Origin: an uncultured Lentisphaeria bacterium
Lineage (GTDB): Bacteria; Verrucomicrobiota; Lentisphaeria; Victivallales; Victivallaceae
Assembly: GCA_949298665.1 (NCBI GenBank)
Contig: CASFXO010000352.1
Span: forward strand, 1-11,162
Length of the DNA stretch: 11,162 nucleotides
Reading direction: 5' to 3'
Below the pieces are notes generated by a model. That model saw nothing but the letters and a program-made list of their open reading frames with translations, had not been told where the DNA came from and did no database searches. The translations under genes and the position numbers were made by a program. Below, one piece after another: positions 1 to 7,857 of this stretch. Every line of letters starts with the position of its first letter. Position 1 is the stretch's first letter.

Positions 1-2421
1 CACCACCTCGGCTACACCGCCGGATACGGAGACAGCATTCCGCTGTTTAACGTAGGCACCACGCCGATGCTGCTCTATGCAGCTGATTTCCTCGGCGATG
101 AGGAGGCAGAATACATTGCCGCTGCCGCGCGGCGCACGACCCGGGACCCCTTCCGGCTGGCGGAAATGGATGACTATCCGCTGGAACCGCGGACCGACCT
201 GCCACGTCCCCGGTCGTTCGCAGGACTGGAAATCTTTCCCATGGACGACTTTCGGCTGGACTACAACCACTGCGCAAACCTGTTCCAGCGCCCGACCCTG
301 GATAAGGCAATCTTCCGTACCTCCTGGAACGATGATTCCGACTTCCTGGTTCTTTCCGGAGTTTCTGCGGCGCCGCATGGCCACCTCGACGCCAATGCGA
401 TTTCCCAGTATCTGCGCGGCAGTCACGTCTGGCTGGTCGAGGGCGACTACTGCCGCCGATATCCGGATGAAACTAACAGCATCACCGTCGCCCGGAACAG
501 TGAACTCGCATTCCCCGATTCATTTCGGGAACGGCAGTTATCGCGTTTCTCCCAGATTCTAGGTTCCGCCGTCGCTCCCGGCAACCGCGTCGGTGCGCTG
601 TCGCTGTTGCTGGAACAGTACAACGGAACAGACTGGCGACGTGATGTCGGTTGGATCAGCCGCGATGGATTCTGGATAATCGACACTGTCACTGCCCGGG
701 AACCGGGACATTACCGGATGGATGCCCTCTTCCGTATTCTCGGAGATATGGAAGCGCAAAATCCACAGAATTTCATCTTTCGTCAGCAGCCGTCCGGAGT
801 TAATGGCGATCCGGATTGCTTCTCCGTCACCGAAGGAACCGGGGCGCTCCGCATTCCCCATACCCAGTATGATTCCTCGTCCTTTATGGCCAAAAGCGGA
901 TCCTACCGGGATTATCCGCTGAGCTCCCCCCTGCTCCGGGTGATCCGTTCCGTCAAAGCCGGAGAGCTGAAAACCGGGGAACGCTTCCGGATGGTTCACT
1001 TCTTCCATCCCGGCAGCCGGGAAAGCGTTGAAAAAGCCGTCATCCGTCCTCTCGGCGCCGATGCCTGGATCGCCGATGCCGCCGGTCGTCCGCTGCTCGC
1101 AGTCGCCGGTACGCTGCACAGCGGTGACGCCGACATCGCGGCCGAACAGCTTTTCGCGGCAGCCGACGGTATCGCCGGAGTCGGAGTAACCCGCCTGCAC
1201 CTGGGCGACCTGCATCTGAATTTCAACCAGCCACAGACCGTCCGCCTCCCGGGCACCCCCGAACTGGCAGAAGCGCTGAAAACTCTCGCAGCCCGGGCAG
1301 GCGCCCCCATCCCTGCCGCCGCCCCTGCAAAATCCTCCCTGCCGCACCGGAATGCTGTCCGTAGTTCCCTGCCTGATCGCATCCGCGCATTGGCAACCGC
1401 ACCGGACGGAACCCTCGGCATCGGAATGGAAAACGGCAGCTTCCGCGTACTCGGTCCGGATGGGAAGCTCCGCTTTGAACAGCAGCTTCCTGCCGCAGTT
1501 ACCGCAATCTGCGCCTTTGTCTTTCCCGATCGCAGCATCGGCTGGGCCGTCGGCGCAATGCAGGAGGACGCTGAAGGCAATGCCCGTCTGCGCTTCTTCG
1601 ACAACGACGGCAAATTGCAATGGGAATTCCCCTTGCCCGCCTTCCATGGCCGCAACGGTCCGGCCCGACAGATCTTTACGGCCCGGCTTCAGGCGGACAC
1701 CGGAGACGCGGATTCGCTCATTGTGGCCGGAGAAGGCGCCTTCTTCTATGCGATTGATCCGGCTACCGGCAAACTGCGCTGGAAGCATCACATCGTTCAC
1801 AGCAACACCGTCGGCAGCGCTGCCGATCTCGATGGCGACGGCCGTGATGAAATCATCGCCGGCAATGAATATTACTGGCACCGGCTCCTGGACGACGACG
1901 GAAAACGTCTGATCCAGCAGGTCGGAGTCAGTCCCTGGACCTACTGCGCCGCGGCAGCCGATCTTGACGGCGACGGGAAACTGGATGGACTGTCCGGGCG
2001 TTCCGACAACTGCGTCTACGTCATGACGCCGCCGAACGGCAGTCGGATCAGCTGGGAACGAATCAACGTCGGAGCCCGTCCGATTGCCATCATCCCGGTC
2101 AGCGGTCCGGAAAAAGCGAAATTCGCAGTAGGCACCGCCACAGGAGAAATTCATTGGTTCGACGGTGACGGGAAACGAGTCAAACTGCTGCGGCTTGCCG
2201 CACCGCTGCGCCGGATGTGTGCGGACGGAGACCGATTGCTCGCGCTCGTCGATTCCGGTGAACTCTACTGGATCGCTCCGGATGGCACGCCGGAAGCCGT
2301 AGCCGATTATGAACGCGACATGACAGCGGCCTTTACCCCCGACATAGTCGTATCCACCTCCGGCATTGCTTTCGCCTCGGGGAAAAATCTATATCAACTG
2401 CCGCGAAAGGAGCAGCCATAA
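1..2421 (+). CDS. Heparinase II/III-like lyase with C-terminal beta-propeller (5' end outside window)
   Basis: The frame is open from base 1 without a stop, so the Met at base 67 is internal and the gene begins upstream of the window; 806 residues are visible. Numbering from base 1, a heparinase II/III-type core is shown by the HGHLDAN motif (residues 126-132) inside a beta-rich stretch, followed by a VEGDY segment (146-150). In this family the His/Asp of HxD and a later Asp bind a metal and serve catalysis; most of the preceding alpha-helical barrel lies outside the window. An Ala/Pro-rich linker (about 431-450) joins a second module with repeated short beta-blades and two calcium-loop-like FG-GAP motifs, DLDGDGRDE (609-617) and DLDGDGKLD (654-662), suggesting a PQQ/FG-GAP-type propeller that may bind glycan or protein. 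Such lyases usually cleave uronate-containing polysaccharides by beta-elimination and are exported. Substrate is not deducible. The downstream kinase gene overlaps its stop codon. Confidence 0.82.
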   Translation, partial: HHLGYTAGYGDSIPLFNVGTTPMLLYAADFLGDEEAEYIAAAARRTTRDPFRLAEMDDYPLEPRTDLPRPRSFAGLEIFPMDDFRLDYNHCANLFQRPTLDKAIFRTSWNDDSDFLVLSGVSAAPHGHLDANAISQYLRGSHVWLVEGDYCRRYPDETNSITVARNSELAFPDSFRERQLSRFSQILGSAVAPGNRVGALSLLLEQYNGTDWRRDVGWISRDGFWIIDTVTAREPGHYRMDALFRILGDMEAQNPQNFIFRQQPSGVNGDPDCFSVTEGTGALRIPHTQYDSSSFMAKSGSYRDYPLSSPLLRVIRSVKAGELKTGERFRMVHFFHPGSRESVEKAVIRPLGADAWIADAAGRPLLAVAGTLHSGDADIAAEQLFAAADGIAGVGVTRLHLGDLHLNFNQPQTVRLPGTPELAEALKTLAARAGAPIPAAAPAKSSLPHRNAVRSSLPDRIRALATAPDGTLGIGMENGSFRVLGPDGKLRFEQQLPAAVTAICAFVFPDRSIGWAVGAMQEDAEGNARLRFFDNDGKLQWEFPLPAFHGRNGPARQIFTARLQADTGDADSLIVAGEGAFFYAIDPATGKLRWKHHIVHSNTVGSAADLDGDGRDEIIAGNEYYWHRLLDDDGKRLIQQVGVSPWTYCAAAADLDGDGKLDGLSGRSDNCVYVMTPPNGSRISWERINVGARPIAIIPVSGPEKAKFAVGTATGEIHWFDGDGKRVKLLRLAAPLRRMCADGDRLLALVDSGELYWIAPDGTPEAVADYERDMTAAFTPDIVVSTSGIAFASGKNLYQLPRKEQP
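2406..2412 (+). promoter_or_regulatory. Shine-Dalgarno (AAAGGAG) for the kinase gene, inside the lyase gene
   Basis: AAAGGAG lies 8 bases before the ATG at 2421, inside the last codons of the upstream lyase gene. With the TAATG stop/start overlap it fixes the kinase start and points to translational coupling. Confidence 0.8.
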
Positions 2422-3449
2422 TGAACGATTTCGTCACCACGCTGCTTGCCGCCCACTATCCTGCGGTCGGCACAGTCCGGGAGCTCACTTCCGGCGGCGG
2501 CACCGCCGGAAAATGCTGGCGGGTAACCGCCGCCGACAACCGGCGTTATCTGCTGCGCCGCCGGGGAGCGCGCACCTCTGATCCCCGGCTGGTCGAACGC
2601 GACCACCGGTTCCGGGAATTTCTACTGCATCATGGTCTGCCCACCACCCTCCCGGTCGCGGCCCGCGACGGTCGCCGCTTCGTGCAGGAAGACGGTGCGG
2701 TCTACGAACTCCACCCCTTTGTTGCCGGACGTTTCATCGATACCGGCAGCGAGGCGGAACTCCGGGAACTGGCGCGGGTGCTGGCCGAATTTCACCGCGT
2801 CACCCGACAATGGCGTCCGAAGATGGAGAAGCTTTCCGTCTGCCAGTTCGAAGCCGCCATTCCCGGCGGGGCCGCCCCCAGTACCCGGCTGGACGATCCA
2901 GCTGCCATGCTCAGTGCGCTGGAACACCTCGCCGCGGACACCGGTGTGACCGGACTGCATACTGTGCTCGGACTCGCCCGAAATCTGGCGGAAGAATACC
3001 GCGACGAAATCTACGCGGAAGTCGACTGCGACATCATTCATGGAGATCTTAATTTTTCCAATCTGCTGTTCGATGAAAACGGCCGGGTGGCCGGAATTTT
3101 CGACTTCGACTGGACCATGCCGGGAGCGCGTATCCGGGACATTGCAGACGCGCTGCATTTCTTTGCCGGTGGCCTGCCTGCCGACGCGGATTGCGGCAAT
3201 ATCTGGGATCTTACGCAGTTGCCGCGCTTCCACGCGAAACGAACCCGGATCTTTCTGGAAACCTACGAGCGTCTGCTGCCGCTGTCCGACCGGGAAAAAC
3301 AACTCCTTCCCGCAGCGTGGAAAACTCGCGTACTGGCCTTTCACATCGAAGGTATGGCCAAAGTTCCTCCGGAACGCCGTCTGGAATTTCTCACCCGGGA
3401 TTTCCCGGAATTTCTGGACGCCCTCCAACGGCTCCTGCCGGTCAACTGA
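2421..3449 (+). CDS. APH/choline-kinase-fold small-molecule phosphotransferase
   Basis: This 342-residue protein is of normal length for the aminoglycoside phosphotransferase/choline kinase/homoserine kinase II superfamily. The catalytic loop is HGDLNFSN (207-214, Asp209 the likely base and Asn214 a metal ligand), and DFDW (228-231) is the equivalent of the DFG magnesium motif. The MPGARIRDIADAL stretch that follows is like that of sugar-1-kinases such as N-acetylhexosamine kinase and of other APH-fold metabolic kinases. No signal peptide is seen, so it should be cytoplasmic. It probably transfers phosphate from ATP to a sugar, amino sugar or amino alcohol. Its ATG overlaps the stop of the lyase gene, which makes phosphorylation of a product of polysaccharide breakdown a reasonable guess. 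Antibiotic resistance is less likely in this context. The exact substrate is unknown. Confidence 0.8.
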   Translation: MNDFVTTLLAAHYPAVGTVRELTSGGGTAGKCWRVTAADNRRYLLRRRGARTSDPRLVERDHRFREFLLHHGLPTTLPVAARDGRRFVQEDGAVYELHPFVAGRFIDTGSEAELRELARVLAEFHRVTRQWRPKMEKLSVCQFEAAIPGGAAPSTRLDDPAAMLSALEHLAADTGVTGLHTVLGLARNLAEEYRDEIYAEVDCDIIHGDLNFSNLLFDENGRVAGIFDFDWTMPGARIRDIADALHFFAGGLPADADCGNIWDLTQLPRFHAKRTRIFLETYERLLPLSDREKQLLPAAWKTRVLAFHIEGMAKVPPERRLEFLTRDFPEFLDALQRLLPVN

Positions 3450-3490
3450 CCCGGATCAACCGCCGCGTGGTCTGCGATCACCACACAGGA

Positions 3491-5965
3491 TCAACGGCCG
3501 CCGGAGGAACCGGCCCGTGTCGTCGGCTGTGCATCGGCAGGGTTTTCGGGCCAGAAATGTTTGGGATAAGCCGCGCGCATTTCCCGGCGAACCGGTCCCC
3601 AGTTGTTCTGCCAGAATCCTGGAAGATCAGACGTGATTTGAATCACCCGGTGCGCCGGAGAGAGTAATTCCAGCTTTAAAGGAATGCGCTCTTCCCCCAG
3701 CACCGGATGCGTCTTCAAGCCGTACAATTCCTGTACGCGGACTGCAAGCACCGGCACCGCCCCGGAATAATCAATGCGAATCCGGGAACCGGTGGGAACC
3801 ACGAATCTTTCCGGATAAATCCGTTCCAGACGGTTCACTTCCGCATACCCCAGCACCGTGCGGAACAGTGCCTGCCAATCCACCTTGCGCAGTGCGTCGA
3901 AAGACCGGACCTGCGGCAGCATCAGCAGCCATGTCTCCAGTTGTGCCGCGATTCCCGCTTCACTCCAATCCGGCCACCTGCCGGGTTCCCGGCTCGCGGC
4001 GAATCGAACCCGTTCCAGCAGTGATCGGGCCGCGCCATCCCATGCCAACACCTGAAGTCCCACCTCTCGAACCGCCTCCGCCAACAACCGGGCACACTGT
4101 TCCGGCGGCGGCGCCTCCAATGGTGTCCGCCTCAGTTCGATCGCCCCAAAACGTTCCACCCGGAATGCCGAAACGCGTTCCCGCATCCGATCAAACTCCG
4201 CCGCCGTCTCTACAACTATCCCCTCCGGAAAGCAGCGCCGCAAATCCTCCTCCCGCAACTCCGCCGCCAAGCGAATCCGACCGGCGCCCCCCCCTCCGTC
4301 CAACCGCGCTACTGCCAGAAAACCGGCTCGGCGCAGATCATCCCCGTTATCCAGCACCACCCCGCGGCCACAGCGTAAAAGATAAGACGCCCCCGCATGA
4401 GCACGGCTCCGTCCCACCCATTCCGGATAAGCATGCGCCAGCAGAACGCCCGCCGCGTCCACCGGCTGTTCCCGCCACGTTACCCGCATCAAACGCAACA
4501 ACTGATCGCGAATCATGTTCAGCGTCCGGTATTCCCGAGGTCGCCGACGCCATTGTTCCAGACGCAGCTGCACATCCGCGCCGACGCCTGGCGGCAGAAT
4601 ATCCCGCTCTTCCAGCAGTGCCGCCAGTTCACAGCCCAGAGGAGCCAGTTCCATCTCTTTTGCCTGCAAAAGCATGGCGCCAATACGCGGATGTACCGGC
4701 AACAAGGCCAGCGCCCGCCCGTGCCGGGTCAATTTTCCGGAAGAATCCAACGCCCCCAGATCCATCAACACAGTGCACGCTGCCTGCCAGGTACTTTCCG
4801 GCGGCGGATCCAGCCAGCGCAGTGATTCCGGCGACGCGCCCCAGCGTGCCAGCTCAAGTGCCAGACGTGACAAATCGGCCTCCCGGATTTCCGGCAGCGG
4901 CCGTTCCGCCAGCAACCGATGATCCGCTTCCGTCCACAGCCGGTATACCGCCCCGGCCTCCGTTCGCCCGGCCCGCCCCGCCCGCTGAGCTGCGGAAGCC
5001 CGGGAAATACGACAGCACTCCAGACGCGGCATCCCGGAACCGGGATCGAAACGCAAACGTCGTTCGTATCCGGAATCGATCACCACACGAATCCCGTTCA
5101 GCGTCAAACTGCTTTCGGCAATATTGGTAGCCAGCACCACCTTGCGCTGCCCCGGCGGCGCGGGAATGAGCGCTTCGTCCTGCGCCTCCCGATCCAGACT
5201 GCCGTGCAGCGTCACCAGCAGAGTATCCGCCGGCAAGTTGCGCCGCAACAGCGCGGCAGTTTTTTCAATCTCCCCGACGCCGGGCAGAAATACCAGAATC
5301 CCTCCCGACTCCCGTTCCGCCACCCGGCGGACGGCCGCAGCCATTCGCCGCGACAGCTCCGCCGGCTCCCCGAACGCCTCCCCCCAATGTTCGGTGACCG
5401 GAAACACCCGCCCCGCCGCCTCGACGACCGGCGCCTCATCCAGCAAGGCGGCAATCCGTTCCACCTCCAGCGCGGCGGACATCACCAGCACCCCCAGATC
5501 CTCCCGCAAGGCTTCGCGCGCATCCCAGACCAGCGCCAGGGCAAGATCCCCCTCCAGATGGCGTTCGTGAAATTCATCGAAAATCACCAGAGAAACCCCG
5601 GACAACTCCGGATCCTCCTGCACCATCCGGGTCAATACCCCTTCGGTCACCACTTCAATCCGGGTGGTTCCCGATACCCGACTCTCTCCGCGAACCCGAT
5701 ATCCAGCCACGCCTCCGACCTGATCTCCCAGCAAGGCGGCAATTCGCGCCGCAGCCGCACGCGCCGCCACGCGCCGCGGCTCCAGAAGAATAATCCGACC
5801 ACCGGAACTGCACAGCGTCTGCAACAAATAGGGGGGCACCAGGGTGGTTTTTCCCGCACCGGGCGGCGCGGCCAGCACCGCCCGCCCGTGCTGCTGCAAA
5901 GCCGCGGCCAATTCCGGCAGCACGGTGCTGACCGGCAGCGTGTTTTCCTGCAAATCCATCATCAT
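3491..5965 (-). CDS. hrpB: ATP-dependent RNA helicase HrpB
   Basis: The 824-residue product has the full HrpB layout and length. It has a Walker A motif APPGAGKT (33-40), motif II DEFH (130-133) followed by ER, an NIAESSLT segment, and motif VI QRAGRAGR (327-334). These are followed by a helicase-associated region and the HrpB-specific C-terminus, which ends in the usual PKHFWPENP-type block. HrpB is a DEAH-family superfamily 2 helicase whose physiological RNA target is poorly defined in most bacteria. Motif III reads MSAAL (162-166) where MSATL is usual. Three consecutive ATG codons (5957-5965) precede the coding region, so the exact start is uncertain by one or two residues, and the Shine-Dalgarno is weak. 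The gene is divergent from the phenylacetate-CoA ligase gene and convergent with the kinase gene, 41 bases away, with no clear terminator between. Confidence 0.95.
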   Translation of the reverse strand: MMMDLQENTLPVSTVLPELAAALQQHGRAVLAAPPGAGKTTLVPPYLLQTLCSSGGRIILLEPRRVAARAAAARIAALLGDQVGGVAGYRVRGESRVSGTTRIEVVTEGVLTRMVQEDPELSGVSLVIFDEFHERHLEGDLALALVWDAREALREDLGVLVMSAALEVERIAALLDEAPVVEAAGRVFPVTEHWGEAFGEPAELSRRMAAAVRRVAERESGGILVFLPGVGEIEKTAALLRRNLPADTLLVTLHGSLDREAQDEALIPAPPGQRKVVLATNIAESSLTLNGIRVVIDSGYERRLRFDPGSGMPRLECCRISRASAAQRAGRAGRTEAGAVYRLWTEADHRLLAERPLPEIREADLSRLALELARWGASPESLRWLDPPPESTWQAACTVLMDLGALDSSGKLTRHGRALALLPVHPRIGAMLLQAKEMELAPLGCELAALLEERDILPPGVGADVQLRLEQWRRRPREYRTLNMIRDQLLRLMRVTWREQPVDAAGVLLAHAYPEWVGRSRAHAGASYLLRCGRGVVLDNGDDLRRAGFLAVARLDGGGGAGRIRLAAELREEDLRRCFPEGIVVETAAEFDRMRERVSAFRVERFGAIELRRTPLEAPPPEQCARLLAEAVREVGLQVLAWDGAARSLLERVRFAASREPGRWPDWSEAGIAAQLETWLLMLPQVRSFDALRKVDWQALFRTVLGYAEVNRLERIYPERFVVPTGSRIRIDYSGAVPVLAVRVQELYGLKTHPVLGEERIPLKLELLSPAHRVIQITSDLPGFWQNNWGPVRREMRAAYPKHFWPENPADAQPTTRAGSSGGR

Positions 5966-5999
5966 CTATCTTTTTCAGAATTCTGTTTTCTTCTGCTGT

Positions 6000-6008
6000 A
6001 ATATAGCA
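6000..6008 (-). promoter_or_regulatory. Extended -10 promoter candidate for hrpB
   Basis: On the minus strand the sequence reads TGC-TATATT, an extended -10 element. It lies 34 bases or so upstream of the hrpB ATG codons and would give a short leader. No good -35 hexamer is present at 16-18 bases, as is common for extended -10 promoters. Prediction from consensus only. Confidence 0.4.
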
Positions 6009-6058
6009 CTGTTCGCACCTCTCCGCTGCCGCAAATCATGAAAAATGCATCGTCCCTC

Positions 6059-6087
6059 TTGCGAAAACGGCAGATTGGCGTTATATT
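6059..6087 (+). promoter_or_regulatory. Sigma-70-type promoter for the phenylacetate-CoA ligase gene
   Basis: TTGCGA (6059-6064) and TATATT (6082-6087) are separated by exactly 17 bases, matching four and five of six consensus positions. The predicted transcription start near 6094 leaves about 36 bases of leader before the ATG at 6130. A TTG at 6100 in the same frame would sit almost on the transcript start, so it is unlikely to be the initiation codon. Confidence 0.55.
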
Positions 6088-6129
6088 ATTCAAATTACCT
6101 TGGTTACTGCAAAAACAACGGAACAAAAC

Positions 6130-7446
6130 ATGTCTTCTCTACAACTCAACGATGATCTGAGCGCACTGGATTATGTGCGTCCGGAGTACCTGCGGGAACT
6201 GCAGCTGGCACGGCTGCAGAAAACGGTTCGTCACGCTTATGAGCGGGTCGGGCTGTTTCGCAGCCGGATGGAAGCGCTCAAACTGACCCCCGAAGACATT
6301 CGCACTCTGGAAGATCTCTCCCGGTTGCCCTTTTCGGGCAAAGTGGATTTGAGAGACACCTATCCCTTCGGCCTCTTTGCCTGCCCCAAATCGGAGATCG
6401 TCCGGCTGCATGCCTCCAGCGGTACCACCGGCAAACCGATCGTGGTCGCCTACAATGCCCACGACATCCAGGTATGGGCCGAAGTGGTCAAGCGCAACCT
6501 CGCCAGTGTCGGGCTGACCCGCAACGATTTGATTCAGGTCTCTTATGGCTATGGGCTTTTTACCGGTGGACTGGGGGCGCATTACGGCGCGGAAGCGCTC
6601 GGCGCCACCGTCATCCCGACCTCCGGTGGCAATACCAAGCGCCAGGTCATGCTGATGCGTGATTTCGGCACCACCGGCATCTGCTGTACGCCGAGTTACT
6701 TCATTTTCATGATTGAACAGGCGCTGGCCAACGGTATTGACTTGCGGGAACTGCCCCTGCGGGTCGGCGTCTTCGGCGCGGAGCCGTGGACCAACGAAAT
6801 GCGTCAGCGCATTGAGTCCGGCGCGGGAATCAAAGCCTACGACATCTATGGTCTCTCCGAAATCATCGGCCCCGGCGTCGCCATCGAATGCCCCTGCCAG
6901 AATGGCCTCCACATTCTCGAAGACCATTTCTATCCGGAAATCATCAATCCGGAAACCGGAGAAGTACTGCCCGACGGAGAGTTCGGCGAACTGGTGCTGA
7001 CCACGTTGACCAAGGAAGCCATGCCGATGATCCGTTATCGGACGCGCGACCTGACCCGAATCATCAGTGAACCCTGCGCCTGCGGAAGAACCCTGCGCCG
7101 GATTGCCCGAATCAGTTCCCGCAGTGACGATATGTTCATCATTCGGGGAGTCAATGTCTTTCCGTCACAGATCGAAAGCGCGCTGCTTTCGGTCAAGGGA
7201 ACGCTGCCGCATTACCAGATCGTACTTTATACCGAAAAAGGCATGGACAATATCGAAGTCGATGTCGAAATCAGCGATTCGCTTTTCTCTGACCAGGTTC
7301 GGAAGCTGGAAGCTCTGCATCAGCAGCTCTCCAGTGCGGTCGAAAGCGTCATCGGCATCCGCATCAAAGTCAAACTCGTCGCACCGAACACCATTCAGCG
7401 CAGCGAGGGAAAAGCCAAACGGGTTCTTGACCATCGGAATAAATAA
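6130..7446 (+). CDS. paaK: Phenylacetate-CoA ligase family (PaaK-type aryl-acid:CoA ligase)
   Basis: The 438-residue protein matches the length and motif order of PaaK, an adenylate-forming enzyme that makes aryl-CoA, AMP and PPi from an aryl acid, ATP and CoA. Seen are the P-loop-like ASSGTTGK (95-102), an SYGYGLFTGG segment, YDIYGLSEIIGPG (237-249) near the acyl-adenylate site, a MIRYRTRDLT segment, CACGR, and the C-terminal hinge region with RSDDMFIIRGVN. In anaerobes this family often activates phenylacetate or indoleacetate, commonly with indolepyruvate:ferredoxin oxidoreductase; those partner genes are not in this window. ATG 6130 was chosen over TTG 6100 because of the promoter position and a weak GGAA-type ribosome site 6 bases upstream. 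The precise substrate cannot be told from sequence. It is followed by a hairpin and a small membrane-protein gene on the same strand. Confidence 0.9.
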   Translation: MSSLQLNDDLSALDYVRPEYLRELQLARLQKTVRHAYERVGLFRSRMEALKLTPEDIRTLEDLSRLPFSGKVDLRDTYPFGLFACPKSEIVRLHASSGTTGKPIVVAYNAHDIQVWAEVVKRNLASVGLTRNDLIQVSYGYGLFTGGLGAHYGAEALGATVIPTSGGNTKRQVMLMRDFGTTGICCTPSYFIFMIEQALANGIDLRELPLRVGVFGAEPWTNEMRQRIESGAGIKAYDIYGLSEIIGPGVAIECPCQNGLHILEDHFYPEIINPETGEVLPDGEFGELVLTTLTKEAMPMIRYRTRDLTRIISEPCACGRTLRRIARISSRSDDMFIIRGVNVFPSQIESALLSVKGTLPHYQIVLYTEKGMDNIEVDVEISDSLFSDQVRKLEALHQQLSSAVESVIGIRIKVKLVAPNTIQRSEGKAKRVLDHRNK

Positions 7447-7454
7447 AGACTTTC

Positions 7455-7484
7455 GCCGCCCGCCCTCCTCCCGGTGCGGGCGGC
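7455..7484 (+). other. Perfect 9-bp GC-rich inverted repeat between paaK and the PQ-loop gene
   Basis: GCCGCCCGC (7455-7463) and GCGGGCGGC (7476-7484) are exact reverse complements around a 12-base loop. The hairpin begins 8 bases after the paaK stop codon and ends 31 bases before the next ATG. No T-run follows, so it is not a standard intrinsic terminator. It could protect the paaK mRNA 3' end, work with Rho, or reduce expression of the downstream gene. Confidence 0.55.
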
Positions 7485-7515
7485 CTCATCCATCAATCCG
7501 GCAAAGTCATCAACT

Positions 7516-7857
7516 ATGTTACAGGAACTGCTTTCTTTCAATCCCGGAAACCTCAGCTGGTTTGAAGCGGGCATGCTGATCTGCTTCGCAGCCAGCTGGC
7601 CCGCCGCCATCTGGAAAACCTACAAAAGCAAAAACCCCGGAGGGAAAAGCATTCTCTTCGCTCTGCTTGTCACCATCGGTTATATCTGCGGTGGCCTGCA
7701 TAAAATTCTCTATAAGCCGGATTTTATTTTCTGGCTCTACATGCTCAACGGCACCATGGTCGCTACCGACCTGATCCTGGTTCTCTACTACCGGAGATGC
7801 CGGGCCCGGGCCGACGCGCAGTCTTCACCGGCAGCGGCGGCTACCGAACGCACCTGA
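7516..7857 (+). CDS. Small three-helix membrane protein, PQ-loop/SemiSWEET-like
   Basis: The 113-residue product has three hydrophobic segments, about residues 16-33, 45-62 and 70-92, then a basic and Ala-rich tail. The first segment ends in SWPAAIWKTYKSKNPGGKS (27-45), which resembles the PQ-loop pattern P-Q-x-x-K-x-x-K-x-K-x-x-x-G-x-S with the Gln replaced by Ala. A single three-helix PQ-loop unit is the size of bacterial SemiSWEETs, which dimerise to move small sugars, but other PQ-loop proteins have other or unknown roles. ATG 7516 is preferred. An in-frame GTG at 7474 would start inside the hairpin and adds a non-hydrophobic leader. No clear Shine-Dalgarno is present. It follows paaK by 69 bases and may be co-transcribed with it. 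The family assignment is tentative. Confidence 0.65.
   Translation: MLQELLSFNPGNLSWFEAGMLICFAASWPAAIWKTYKSKNPGGKSILFALLVTIGYICGGLHKILYKPDFIFWLYMLNGTMVATDLILVLYYRRCRARADAQSSPAAAATERT

Noticed and set aside
559..2154. Long minus-strand open frame of 531 codons opposite the lyase gene
   Set aside because: It is antisense to a frame with clear lyase and propeller motifs. The product has no recognisable domain, and the opening arises from GC-rich codon bias.
3450..3490. Gap between the convergent kinase and hrpB genes, checked for a shared terminator
   Set aside because: Only a 5-bp GTGGT/ACCAC match with an 8-base loop and no T-run was found.
3868..5130. Plus-strand open frame of 420 codons, very Pro/Ala-rich
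   Set aside because: It lies wholly antisense to hrpB, is low-complexity and motif-free, and has no ribosome site.
4919..6001. Plus-strand open frame of 360 codons opposite the hrpB N-terminal half
   Set aside because: It is the antisense shadow of the helicase motifs, with Arg/Gln/Pro-rich sequence and no family resemblance.
6100..6129. TTG at 6100 as the start of the phenylacetate-CoA ligase
   Set aside because: It has no ribosome site and lies about six bases from the predicted transcript start; the ten extra residues are not typical of the family.
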